Origin: Advenella sp. S44
GTDB taxonomy: Bacteria > Pseudomonadota > Gammaproteobacteria > Burkholderiales > Burkholderiaceae_B
NCBI RefSeq assembly: GCF_002810445.1
Contig: NZ_NEXS01000001.1
Location: 558,001 to 622,000, forward strand
Direction: 5' to 3'
DNA length: 64,000 nt
Part shown: positions 42,758-51,755 of the stretch, one piece after another
Position numbering within the stretch: the first letter of the stretch is position 1
How the letters are laid out: every line of letters starts with the position of its first letter
Position numbers and translations under genes: made by a program
The notes under the pieces: model-generated
What the model saw: the letters and a program-made list of their open reading frames with translations, nothing else
Database searches by the model: none
What the model was told of the DNA's origin: nothing

Positions 42758-43645
42758 ATGATTAAACTTTCAATCAAACAGCTATCCGCCATTCGAGAAT
42801 TAGCTTCTACACGTAGTTTTACAGTGGCGGCCTCGAGTCTTCATACTACCCAGTCCAATCTGAGCATGACGATTCGAGAGGCAGAAGAAATCGTAGGATT
42901 GAGATTATTCGACCGAACAACGAAATTCGTTATTCCAACAGCAGCTGGCGAAGCTTTCGCAGTTTCAATTGGAAGGCTACTCGACGATTTAGATCTGCAT
43001 ATTGCCAATCTGCAGTCGATAGGTGAATTGTCTAATGGCACTTTGTCTATCGGTGTCACTCCTTTATTGGGCAGTACGCTGGTTGCCGAAGCTATCGCAA
43101 CATTTAGTGAACGTTATCCTGGTATTGTTATCCGTATGGAGGATGCGCCCACACACACACTAGTGACACTGCTAATACAACGTGAGATTGATCTGGCTAT
43201 TGGAACTTTTGACGGAAGGGCGGCCGAAATTCAAATGCAACCGCTATTTGAGGATCGTCTTGTGGCGCTTTCTCATCCATCTGTTGGACTAGCAGACACA
43301 GTGAGATGGACGGATTTATCTGATAAAAAAATAATAGGGATTGGCCAAAGTAGCAGTGTCGGGAGAATGATCGAACATGCTTTTTTGAGCGCCACAAAGC
43401 GTGTCGTGCGACCAACGATTGCTTCCCATCATTGGTTGACTGTCATGGCGCTTACGTCATACGCAAAGGGTGTATGCATTGTGCCCAGTTATGCTTGTCT
43501 ATCCGAGTTCACCAATACTCTCGTGCGTTCCGAACTGATTGAACCGAATATGGCTCGCACAATCAGTTTCGCGTCTATCAAGGGCAGAAGTCTATCTCCC
43601 GCGGCAGAAGCTTTCATGAATACACTGATTTGCTTGCAAAAATAA
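42758..43645 (+). CDS. LysR-family transcriptional regulator
   Basis: The 295-residue protein has an N-terminal LysR HTH, KQLSAIRELASTRSFTVAASSLHTTQSNLSMTIREAEEIVG (about residues 7-47), and an effector domain with TLSIGVTPLLGSTLVAEAIATF. It lies 164 bases ahead of the CoA-transferase, crotonase and Bug genes, which it probably activates. Base and codon use is more AT-rich than in genes left of 42 kb, as in the genes it precedes. Confidence 0.85.
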   Translation: MIKLSIKQLSAIRELASTRSFTVAASSLHTTQSNLSMTIREAEEIVGLRLFDRTTKFVIPTAAGEAFAVSIGRLLDDLDLHIANLQSIGELSNGTLSIGVTPLLGSTLVAEAIATFSERYPGIVIRMEDAPTHTLVTLLIQREIDLAIGTFDGRAAEIQMQPLFEDRLVALSHPSVGLADTVRWTDLSDKKIIGIGQSSSVGRMIEHAFLSATKRVVRPTIASHHWLTVMALTSYAKGVCIVPSYACLSEFTNTLVRSELIEPNMARTISFASIKGRSLSPAAEAFMNTLICLQK

Positions 43646-43809
43646 TAAGTTAAGTTATCAAAAAAATTGATATAAAAATCAGATAATTCAATTTTACTCA
43701 TTAGATAGAGTTTCGTAGACTGGCCCTGTCATTTGTCTACGGTTAGTAGATGCGAAAGCGCACAAAGCGCATTTTTTCAATACTCATTCTAATTTTAAAT
43801 TTTGTCTTT

Positions 43810-45003
43810 ATGAACTCAAAGGATAAGCCGTTATCCAATTTCACGATTTTGGATATCACAGTCGCAAGGGCTGGCCCCGTAGCTGTTCGGTTATTGGCCG
43901 ATTGGGGTGCAAATGTCATAAGAATAGAACCCCCGATTCGTCGAGATAGGGGTTCTATTATTGGTAAGAATCGCGGGTCTGATAGCCAAAACCTGCACAG
44001 AAATAAAAGAAGCATCTGTCTTGATCTCAAAAGCCCCGCGGGCCGGGAGGTCCTGTATACCTTTGTTAAACAGGCCGATGTTGTTGTAGAAAATTTCCGA
44101 GCCGAGGTCAAGGAGCGACTGGGCATTGACTATGACCAACTTAAAAAGGTCAATGACAAGATCATTCTGGCAAGCATATCCGGATTCGGTCAAGATGGCC
44201 CTTATAAAGACAGGCCCGGGTTGGATCAGATTTTGCAGGGCATGAGCGGCTTGATGTCGGTCACTGGAGACCCTGAATCAGGCCCAACGAGAACGGGAAT
44301 TGCAATTTCCGACACCACTTCTGGCATGTTTCTCGGACAAGGCATCTTACTGGCCCTGTTACATAGGGAAATAACAGGCCAAGGGCAATGGGTACATACG
44401 TCATTGTTGGAGAGCATGTTGAGTAAATTGGATTTCCAAGGATCCAGGTATACCGTCAACAAGGAAATACCAGTCTCAACCGGAAACTTCCATCCAACGC
44501 TGTCTCCGATGGGAACCTTCCATACCAGGGACGGCTATGTGAACATTGCAGCCAGCACTGACAGAATGTTTGTCACGCTCTGTGAAAAGCTTGGTTGTCC
44601 TGAGAGCGCAATGGATGACAGGTTCAATAGTCCTGAAAAACGACGGCAATACAGACAGGCGCTGGATGTGATCATTGAGGAAAATACCAGAAAATTCTCC
44701 AGCACAGAATTGATTGAATCATTAAATCCATTGGGAATCCCTTGCGGTCCCATATATAACATCAGGGAAGCATTCGAAGATCCACAAGCAAGACATTTGA
44801 AAATGATCATTCCCGCTCCGCATCCAGTGTTGGGAAATATTGACCTGGTTCGTTCACCCATTAATTTGTCTGCTTTCCCTCATGACGATCAATTTCATCA
44901 TGCAGGGCCAGATAACGGCGAGCATACGGCTCAGATAATGAATGATATGGGCTATGACACAAAAGAAATTATTGCGTTAAAAAGCAAAGGGGTTATCCAA
45001 TGA
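43810..45003 (+). CDS. CaiB/BaiF-type (class III) CoA-transferase
   Basis: The 397-residue CoA-transferase shows the N-terminal family signature LSNFTILDITVARAGPVAVRLLADWGANVIRIEPP (about residues 8-42), NRNKRSICLDLKSPAGREV, and GFGQDGPYKDRPGLDQILQGMSGLMSVTG. It moves CoA between carboxylic acids, activating an acid for beta-oxidation-like steps. The ATG at 43810 is chosen over 43750 because the extra 20 residues are hydrophobic and unlike the family. It overlaps the crotonase gene by 4 bases. Substrate unknown. Confidence 0.87.
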   Translation: MNSKDKPLSNFTILDITVARAGPVAVRLLADWGANVIRIEPPIRRDRGSIIGKNRGSDSQNLHRNKRSICLDLKSPAGREVLYTFVKQADVVVENFRAEVKERLGIDYDQLKKVNDKIILASISGFGQDGPYKDRPGLDQILQGMSGLMSVTGDPESGPTRTGIAISDTTSGMFLGQGILLALLHREITGQGQWVHTSLLESMLSKLDFQGSRYTVNKEIPVSTGNFHPTLSPMGTFHTRDGYVNIAASTDRMFVTLCEKLGCPESAMDDRFNSPEKRRQYRQALDVIIEENTRKFSSTELIESLNPLGIPCGPIYNIREAFEDPQARHLKMIIPAPHPVLGNIDLVRSPINLSAFPHDDQFHHAGPDNGEHTAQIMNDMGYDTKEIIALKSKGVIQ

Positions 45004-45758
45004 CAAGCACGGAAACGACCCTGCCGAAATTAAACATAGACGGCCATCTCGCCATCATCACACTCAATAAGCCGCATAAAGCGAACAGCCTGGATTCCAC
45101 TGATTTACTGGAACTCTCAAAGCACATATACACAATCAATCAGCAAGAGGAGGTACTGGTTCTGCAAGTCAAAAGTACTGGAAAATACTTTTGTAGTGGC
45201 TATGACTTGCGAGGATTTGGTGAAAAAAAATACTCTTTTGAAGATATTTCGAACATGCTGGAAGACGCGCGGCCCGTGACAATCGCGGTACTTAACGGTG
45301 GAGTATATGGTGGTGGAACTGACCTTGCCTTGGCTTGTGATTTCAGAATCGGAAACCCAACCGTAAACATGTTCATGCCCGCTGTAAGGCTTGGCCTGCA
45401 CTTCTATGAACGAGGTCTGAAACGTTATGTAGCTCGATTAGGACTAAATGCTGCAAAACAATTATTTCTAACTGCGGAAAAAATCGATGCAAACGAGATG
45501 CTGAAGATTGGATATCTGACACATTTAATCAATGTCGAAGATCAAGAAAAAGTTGTAGACGATCTTAGTCATAAATTAAATCAAATGGCCCCTTTGGCAC
45601 TACTCGGGATGAAAAAACATCTCAATAGAATTGCGCGTGGTTCCTTGGATTTGAACGAGTTAAAAAACGATATTTCTATCGCGGCTAAATCGGAAGACAT
45701 AAGAGAGGGCGCTTTGGCTTGGGCCGAAAAAAGACAGCCTGTATTCAAAGGCAAATAA
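45000..45758 (+). CDS. Enoyl-CoA hydratase/isomerase family protein with altered active site
   Basis: The 252-residue crotonase-fold protein keeps oxyanion-hole motifs KYFCSGYDLRGF and GGVYGGGTDLALACDF. The two hydratase glutamates appear changed: the first position reads Asp (GGGTDLA instead of GGGxELA), and the second reads Ala (MPAVRLGL instead of PEIxLG). This suggests an isomerase, decarboxylase or thioesterase-like reaction rather than hydration. It is coupled to the CoA-transferase, so it acts on the CoA ester made there. Confidence 0.82.
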   Translation: MTSTETTLPKLNIDGHLAIITLNKPHKANSLDSTDLLELSKHIYTINQQEEVLVLQVKSTGKYFCSGYDLRGFGEKKYSFEDISNMLEDARPVTIAVLNGGVYGGGTDLALACDFRIGNPTVNMFMPAVRLGLHFYERGLKRYVARLGLNAAKQLFLTAEKIDANEMLKIGYLTHLINVEDQEKVVDDLSHKLNQMAPLALLGMKKHLNRIARGSLDLNELKNDISIAAKSEDIREGALAWAEKRQPVFKGK

Positions 45759-45778
45759 GTTCCACCCATGGAGGAAAA

Positions 45779-46747
45779 ATGAAGACACAATCAATGCTTA
45801 AATTGGTTTTAGCCTCAATACCGATGTTAGCCGGTTCAACTGCATTTGCAGAATACCCAAACAAGCCGATCACACTGCTTGTCGGTTATCCACCGGGTGG
45901 CGCTGCTGACCTGACAGCCAGACTATTTGCTGAAGAACTAAGTAAACAGTTAAAACAAACGGTTGTTGTCGAAAATAAGCCTGGCGCTGGTGGAACAATT
46001 TCCACTTCGAATCTGGCGCGTGCCAAAGCCGACGGCTATACCCTGGGCATTGGCACTGCAAATTCGTTTGGGGTCGACCAGTTTTTATACAGAGTAAAAT
46101 ATACGCGAGAGGATTTCACACCGATTAGTCAATTGGTTTCCTCGCCGCTTATTCTTGCTGTCAATAAAGATATCCCCGCTGATACTGTGGGTGAACTCAA
46201 GGCACTCATCAAAAAAAGCCCGAATAGTTTTAATTATTCATCTTCTGGTATTGGCGGTTCTCCTCATATAGCCGGACTCATGTTCGAAAAAGCGGTAGAT
46301 GAAAACATTCTTCACATACCGTACAAAGGCGGCTCTGATTCGATGACCGCTATTGTGTCGGGCGAAGTGAAATATTCCTTTGGCACAGCTGCATCTGTCC
46401 TGCCTTTAGGCAGGGCCGGTAGGTATAAGATGATGGGCGTTACTTCGTATGAGAAATCGCCTATTGCTCCAGACTTGCCTTCACTCAATGAATCTGGAAT
46501 GCCGGGATTTACCTATCAAATCTGGTTTGGGCTCCTGGCGCCCAAAGGTCTGCCTGACAATATTGCCGACAAGCTATTCGATGCGACCCAAAAAGCTTTA
46601 AGCGATAAAGAAATGCAGAGAAAACTGTTAGTTGAGGGTAATATCGTCGAAGCTTCGGCTTCTCGGCTCGAGTTCAAGGATTTCGCAATAGAAAAAGGAA
46701 ATGAGTCACTTGACCGCCTAAAAGCATCCGGGATTGAGATTAAGTAG
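45779..46747 (+). CDS. Bug/TctC-family binding protein
   Basis: The 322-residue periplasmic protein starts at ATG 45779 with GGAGG upstream and has a signal peptide ending AFAE near residue 23. Bug motifs are YPNKPITLLVGYPPGGAADLTARL, KADGYTLGIGT and HIPYKGGSDSMTAIVSG. It ends the CoA-transferase group and probably captures the acid that the transferase activates. No membrane partners TctA/TctB are encoded here. Confidence 0.88.
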   Translation: MKTQSMLKLVLASIPMLAGSTAFAEYPNKPITLLVGYPPGGAADLTARLFAEELSKQLKQTVVVENKPGAGGTISTSNLARAKADGYTLGIGTANSFGVDQFLYRVKYTREDFTPISQLVSSPLILAVNKDIPADTVGELKALIKKSPNSFNYSSSGIGGSPHIAGLMFEKAVDENILHIPYKGGSDSMTAIVSGEVKYSFGTAASVLPLGRAGRYKMMGVTSYEKSPIAPDLPSLNESGMPGFTYQIWFGLLAPKGLPDNIADKLFDATQKALSDKEMQRKLLVEGNIVEASASRLEFKDFAIEKGNESLDRLKASGIEIK

Positions 46748-46897
46748 TCGCTTTTCGTTTGTGATATCCATGGATCGATGCGGTAGAAGAGCTCATATTA
46801 GCAGCAGGAATGCGTATCCGGGTCGGCGCCTTTTTAAAGATCCCAGCCCGGCTTTAGGCCTACGAATTATCCTGCAGTTCCATGGATAAATTGATTA

Positions 46898-46916
46898 AAT
46901 AAGAATCATTCTCAAT
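46898..46916. promoter_or_regulatory. Fur box upstream of the AraC-type regulator
   Basis: AATAAGAATCATTCTCAAT resembles the 19-bp Fur consensus in its AGAAT-CATTCT dyad. It lies about 60 bases before the regulator start, so iron repression of the regulator is expected. Confidence 0.7.
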
Positions 46917-46974
46917 TTTGTGCAATAATCGTGTACTGTTACTACCCATTCGGACCTCCCGGCCCGCTGCTCTT

Positions 46975-48072
46975 ATGAAACCCGCCTTTGAAAGCGCTGT
47001 CGACTTCGCCAATCCGCCCTTGCGCCCAACGACGGGCACAAGGCCCTGGCGTGCGCTTGGCATGGTGCGACGGCTTGATTTCGACAGTCCTGGTTACCGG
47101 TTCGAATCCGATTCGGTAGCGGCCAATGAGCCGGTGCTGGAAGGACGTATCCGCAGTCTTGCCCTGCAGCCGGGCTTGTCCATGCACGGCACCGAGGTGC
47201 TTGATCTGCACAATATGGTGTCCCGGGTGAACATAACCGCAGGCTTGCGGGTGGTGCTCGTGCTGGCCGGAGAAGTCGATGTGCGCATCGGCGGACAACG
47301 CGTGCATCTGCATGCGGACGACCCAGCTCTTGCCGCCAAAGCGGCCATTGTCAGCATGCCCGAGGACGCCTTGTTTGAGCGTCGATGGCAGCGCGGGAAG
47401 TGGGAGCGCAAACTTGCCCTGCATGTCACGCCCGAGTGGCTGCAAAGTCACGGCTGGCTACGCTCAACAGATCAACGATATGACCCCCCGGGGCTCCGTC
47501 CGATTGCTGACTTGCGGCCGACCAGTCTGAATTTTCCCGACACGCTGTGCATCAAAGCCTGGAAACCGTCGCCGCATGCGCTTGCGCTGGCCGAGCAAAT
47601 GCTTTGTCACTCTGAAGACCCGACGGACGATCTGAGTCGCTTGCGACTTGCCAGTCGTGCGCTGGAACTACTGTACGAAGCGCTTGCCAGTCAGCGTGCC
47701 GATTTGGGTCCGGCAACCGTGGTCAAGGGCAATCTACGACAACGCGACCAGGACCGCATGCTCAGGCTGCGCAGTTTCATTGACAGCGAGTTACAGCAAC
47801 CGTTTGCGCAACCGACCATGATTCCAGAGCTCGGGCGTCGTTTCGGATTAAGCGCCAGCGCCCTGCAACGGCAGTTTCGTCATGCTTTCGGGACATCGGT
47901 CAATGATTATCGGCGGGCGATGAGATTGCATCAAGCCCGGACCGGTCTGGAGCAGGGGCTCAGTATTACCGAAGCAGCGTATCAGGCGGGCTATTCCAGC
48001 GCGGCCAACTTTGCCACGGCCTTCCGACGCCAATTCGGTCTAAGTCCCAAAAGTCTTTGCTCGCGGCTTTGA
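46975..48072 (+). CDS. AraC-family regulator of siderophore uptake
   Basis: The 365-residue protein has a C-terminal double HTH: MIPELGRRFGLSASALQRQFRHAFGTSVNDYRRAMRLHQA, then SITEAAYQAGYSSAANFATAFRRQFGLSPKSL. The N-terminal two thirds is a sensor domain of the PchR/AlcR type. Members sense the ferric or apo-siderophore and activate the receptor and transport genes. It is Fur-controlled and next to a TonB receptor, so it probably activates the uptake operon. ATG 46975 chosen; an upstream extension overlaps the Fur box. Confidence 0.82.
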   Translation: MKPAFESAVDFANPPLRPTTGTRPWRALGMVRRLDFDSPGYRFESDSVAANEPVLEGRIRSLALQPGLSMHGTEVLDLHNMVSRVNITAGLRVVLVLAGEVDVRIGGQRVHLHADDPALAAKAAIVSMPEDALFERRWQRGKWERKLALHVTPEWLQSHGWLRSTDQRYDPPGLRPIADLRPTSLNFPDTLCIKAWKPSPHALALAEQMLCHSEDPTDDLSRLRLASRALELLYEALASQRADLGPATVVKGNLRQRDQDRMLRLRSFIDSELQQPFAQPTMIPELGRRFGLSASALQRQFRHAFGTSVNDYRRAMRLHQARTGLEQGLSITEAAYQAGYSSAANFATAFRRQFGLSPKSLCSRL

Positions 48073-48150
48073 TTCGAGCCAGTGCATCCCGCCTCGGAAG
48101 GTAAACGCCGGTGGCCTCCGGATCAGCATTAACGGTTAGCTTCAGCATCA

Positions 48151-48226
48151 GCTCATGATCATCTCAGGATGAGCGTCGGCATTGGTATTGGCGTCCACCT
48201 CAGCTGATGATCGGCTCAGGATCAGC
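48151..48226. repeat. Two imperfect repeats forming hairpins with compensating changes
   Basis: GCTCAT...ATGAGC (48151-48174) and GCTGAT...ATCAGC (48203-48226) are two copies of a 24-base unit 52 bases apart. Where one arm changes C to G, the opposite arm changes G to C, so both keep perfect 6-bp stems. They lie in the 450-base gap between the AraC-type gene and the TonB receptor gene, before its Fur box. Confidence 0.5.
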
Positions 48227-48418
48227 TTAGCCTCAGCGGCAACGCCGCCATCGCCACAAGAATGAAATGAATGAGCGCTTCAGGACATGGGTGTTCATGG
48301 TGAACCATTCATATTGCAATCGAGCACAATCGCTGTTTGCAGGCGCTGTGTGATATCCGACGAGTCAGAAACTGACCTGGACGCAAAGAACTTTGCGTGT
48401 TAGCCAAACTTATTTTGT

Positions 48419-48437
48419 AAATGAGAATGATTCAATG
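48419..48437 (+). promoter_or_regulatory. Fur box upstream of the TonB-dependent receptor
   Basis: AAATGAGAATGATTCAATG is close to the Bordetella-type Fur box AATGAGAATNATTCTCATT. It is about 90 bases before the receptor start. Iron-starvation expression of the uptake operon is expected. Confidence 0.8.
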
Positions 48438-48525
48438 TGGTCTTGCTACACCCGAAGGGGCGATGGCGGGCCCCACGTGCCTGAGTGGCGCCCTTCGATC
48501 AGTAAGGAATCACAAGGAATCAATA

Positions 48526-50616
48526 ATGAATATGTCCGGCAAGCATGAGAGCAGTAGACGGTTTGGCATTGGCATGACACACGCGTCCCTGGCGCTGGCG
48601 CTGTTCTTTTCCGGCGCCGTGTATGCGCAGGAAAAAGCGCCGGTTGCCACACTGGATGCGGTGGTCGTGACGGCCAGCGGTGTGGAACAAAGTGCCAGGG
48701 ATGCCCCTGCATCGCTGACCGTCATCACTCAGGACGATATCAAAAAAAGCGGCTATACCTCTGTGGCGCAAGCAGTCAGTAAAGTGGAAGGCGTCTACAT
48801 GGTGGGGGGCGATCCCAATAGCCGCGATATTGCCATTCGCGGCCTGCCCGGCGAATATACACTGATCATGGTTGACGGCAAGCGCCAGAACACGCGCGAG
48901 ACGATGAACCGGGGTACTGGCGGCGTCCAGTACGAGTTCATGCCGCCACTGGCCGCCATTGAGCGTATTGAAGTGGTGCGCGGCCCCATGTCGTCCCTTT
49001 ACGGCTCTGATGCAATGGGTGGCGTGGTCAATATCATCACAAAAGATGTGCCCAAGACGTGGTCGGTCGCCGTGGACAGTTCTGTCACGTTGCAGACGGA
49101 TAACGACTACGGTAATGGGCGCCAAGCCCAGTTCTGGCTGGGCGGGCCGATCAAAGATGAGGTGCTGGGACTGCAGATTTATGGTTCATACGATGACCAG
49201 AGCGAGGGCAATAACTACTTTTCTAACGTGAACGGGCCCTATGGCAGGAACAATAAAAGCATCGGCTTAAAACTGGGGGTCAAGCTGGCAGAGAACCAGG
49301 ATCTTGTACTGGATGTGGCCTCACAGCGCCTGACGACTGAAGGAACACCGGGCAAGTCGATTGGGCCGACCCTGCCGTGGAACAAGGTGCAATATCAACG
49401 CACATCCTTTGGAGTTACTCATACCGGCCGCTGGCGTCTGGGCGACTCGAAAATCTCCCTGTACCGCGAATCCAATGACCAGGAAAACTGGCCCAAAACC
49501 GGCGAATACACTGAAAATCGCCGCATCGTCAACACGACGCTGGATGCGAACTTCAGTATGCCATTTACTTCCCACACCCTGCGTTTTGGGGGCCAGTATC
49601 TGCACAGTCGCCTGGACGGCATTCAGAAAGAAGCCGCATTTGACAATTACCCGACCAATACGAATGAGGTGTCGCTCAGCAACTATGCGCTTTTCATCGA
49701 AGACGATTACTATCTCACCGATAAATTTACGGTGACCGCCGGCGTTCGCATGGACCACGATGAGCGGTTCGGGACCCATTGGTCGCCCCGGCTCTATGGG
49801 GTTTATCATGTGACTGACGCACTCACGATCAAGGGCGGGATTGCCAGCGGCTTTAAGGCGCCGACCATTCGACAGAGTACGCCGGGCTATTGCATGTCGA
49901 CTGGGGGCACCTCAGGGTTCCGTGGTCCGCTTTGCGGCAATCCGGATCTTGAGCCGGAAACCAGCGTGACCCAGGAGCTGGGACTGGTGTATGAATGGGA
50001 GCAGGACAGTCGTCTTTCGGCCACCCTGTTCAACACGAATTTTAAAAACAAGGTCGCCAGCTACGATACCGGCAAGCAAGACCCGCTAAATCCTGGCAGT
50101 AATAACCACTTATATGTGTATGACAATATCGATAAAGTCCAGATCTATGGCCTGGAGTTGGGCCTGAACGTGCCACTGACCGACGCGCTGCGTTTGTCTT
50201 CGAACTACACCTACACCAAGTCCAAGCGCAAAGGCGGTGGTGAGGTCGCCTTCAACGGACGCTCGCTGGATGGCGAACCACTGGAGACAACGCCAGAGCA
50301 TGTGCTCAATACGCGGCTGGACTGGCAGGCCAGTGACAAGCTGTCTGCCTATGTACGCTGGAATCTGACCGGAAAGGCCTATTATGCAGCCTATCGCAAT
50401 GGCGCCATGGATGTGCGCACTCGTCCCGGCGGCTCCACATTTGATGTCGGCGGCAGCTATCAGGTCAACAAGAACCTCGCGCTGCGTCTTGCAGTGCTGA
50501 ACCTGACGGATCACAAGACGCCGCTGGATCTTCGTGATCGCTACGAGGGGCTGGACGGCAACTGGATGGTGGATGAGGGTCGTCGCGTGTGGCTTGGCGC
50601 CAGCATTAATTTCTAG
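48526..50616 (+). CDS. TonB-dependent siderophore receptor (CirA/FepA/IrgA-like)
   Basis: The 696-residue outer-membrane receptor has a signal peptide ending VYAQ near residue 34, a TonB-box-like LDAVVVTASG, a plug domain with APASLTVITQDDIKKSGY and RGPMSSLYGSDAMGGVVNIITK, and a C-terminal 22-strand barrel ending in VWLGASINF with the terminal Phe needed for outer-membrane insertion. The closest pattern is catecholate/colicin-type receptors. It is followed by periplasmic and inner-membrane siderophore transport genes. The upstream in-frame extension to 48421 overlaps the Fur box, so ATG 48526 is chosen. Confidence 0.9.
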   Translation: MNMSGKHESSRRFGIGMTHASLALALFFSGAVYAQEKAPVATLDAVVVTASGVEQSARDAPASLTVITQDDIKKSGYTSVAQAVSKVEGVYMVGGDPNSRDIAIRGLPGEYTLIMVDGKRQNTRETMNRGTGGVQYEFMPPLAAIERIEVVRGPMSSLYGSDAMGGVVNIITKDVPKTWSVAVDSSVTLQTDNDYGNGRQAQFWLGGPIKDEVLGLQIYGSYDDQSEGNNYFSNVNGPYGRNNKSIGLKLGVKLAENQDLVLDVASQRLTTEGTPGKSIGPTLPWNKVQYQRTSFGVTHTGRWRLGDSKISLYRESNDQENWPKTGEYTENRRIVNTTLDANFSMPFTSHTLRFGGQYLHSRLDGIQKEAAFDNYPTNTNEVSLSNYALFIEDDYYLTDKFTVTAGVRMDHDERFGTHWSPRLYGVYHVTDALTIKGGIASGFKAPTIRQSTPGYCMSTGGTSGFRGPLCGNPDLEPETSVTQELGLVYEWEQDSRLSATLFNTNFKNKVASYDTGKQDPLNPGSNNHLYVYDNIDKVQIYGLELGLNVPLTDALRLSSNYTYTKSKRKGGGEVAFNGRSLDGEPLETTPEHVLNTRLDWQASDKLSAYVRWNLTGKAYYAAYRNGAMDVRTRPGGSTFDVGGSYQVNKNLALRLAVLNLTDHKTPLDLRDRYEGLDGNWMVDEGRRVWLGASINF

Positions 50617-50633
50617 GATGGTACGTGCCTGAG

Positions 50634-51755
50634 ATGATAAGAAAGTGGATTTTTGCGACATGGCTGGCCGCTATGTTGCTGATCAGCCTGCCTGCAACCG
50701 CCCAAATCGAAATTACCGATCAGGCGGGAAGAGCGGTGCGCCTGGCACAGCCGGCGCAACGTATCTTTTTTTCCGAGCCCGGCGATTTCACCATCATGGC
50801 CATGCTTGAAGACAATCCTGCCAAACGCATTGTGGCGTGGAACCGATGGCGCCTGGACAAACATACGCTGGAGCATTGGCGCAGCATCGACCCGGTGGCT
50901 TTCGATACAATCAACCAGATGGTGATTGATGGCCCGCAGAATCTGAGTGCAGAAATGCTCATCGCCAATCAGCCTGACCTGGTGGTGCTGGACCGGTATT
51001 TTGGCAACGCAAAGCAGACAATTTCGCGTCTGGAGCAGGCTGGTATTGCAGTTGCCATTCTTGATCTTGAAGCTGATCTGCGCCAGGATAACGCCACGGA
51101 AGGCCTGGAGAAGATGGCCATTCTGATCGGCCGCCAAGAGCGTGGCCAACAAGTGGCCGACTTTATCAATCAACACGTGGACCGTATCACGCAAGGCGTG
51201 GCCAAACTCAAGCAACAGCAATCGAAGCTGCCCACGGTATTGATGGAGCCGCATGCAGGCAGCGGGCCCTGCTGCACGTCCGTCGGCTCTGGTGTGCTAA
51301 TGGGTGATCTGATTGTGATGGCAGGGGGACAACTGCTCGGCAGCGAGATTGTGCAAGGACTGTCCAGCCAGCTGAGTGCCGAATATGTCATTGCCAGCGA
51401 CCCCGAGGTCTATATCGGCACGGGGGGCCGGCACATCGAAGCGCGTGGCGGGCTATTGCTGGGTCCCGGTGTGGAGCCTGCGGCCAGCCGAGCCAGCCTG
51501 CAGCGCGTCACCCAACGGGTTGGTATTGCGCAAACGCGCGCAGCCCGCAATCAGCGTACTTATGGCATTTGGCATAGCGGTTATCCTGTTGTCAATCTGG
51601 AACTGATTGCCACCTGGTTGCATCCCGAACTGTTCGGCGATGTCGATCCGGCAGCCACGCTTGACCAGATCAATAAGCGCTTTATGGCCAAGCCGCTGAC
51701 CGGTACATTCTGGATTACCCCCGACACGACGCAAAAGCACACCGATGCACCTTGA
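50634..51755 (+). CDS. Periplasmic ferric-siderophore/metal-chelate binding protein (FepB/BtuF type)
   Basis: The 373-residue protein has a signal peptide of about 25 residues ending ATAQ and a two-lobe Fe/B12 periplasmic-binding domain (IEITDQAGRAVRLAQPAQRIFF; QPDLVVLDRYFGNA). It follows the receptor gene by 17 bases and its end overlaps the permease gene by 11 bases. A paired-Cys segment (GPCCTSVGSG) is unusual for the family and could bind metal or form a disulfide. It delivers the ferric chelate to the inner-membrane permease. Confidence 0.85.
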   Translation: MIRKWIFATWLAAMLLISLPATAQIEITDQAGRAVRLAQPAQRIFFSEPGDFTIMAMLEDNPAKRIVAWNRWRLDKHTLEHWRSIDPVAFDTINQMVIDGPQNLSAEMLIANQPDLVVLDRYFGNAKQTISRLEQAGIAVAILDLEADLRQDNATEGLEKMAILIGRQERGQQVADFINQHVDRITQGVAKLKQQQSKLPTVLMEPHAGSGPCCTSVGSGVLMGDLIVMAGGQLLGSEIVQGLSSQLSAEYVIASDPEVYIGTGGRHIEARGGLLLGPGVEPAASRASLQRVTQRVGIAQTRAARNQRTYGIWHSGYPVVNLELIATWLHPELFGDVDPAATLDQINKRFMAKPLTGTFWITPDTTQKHTDAP

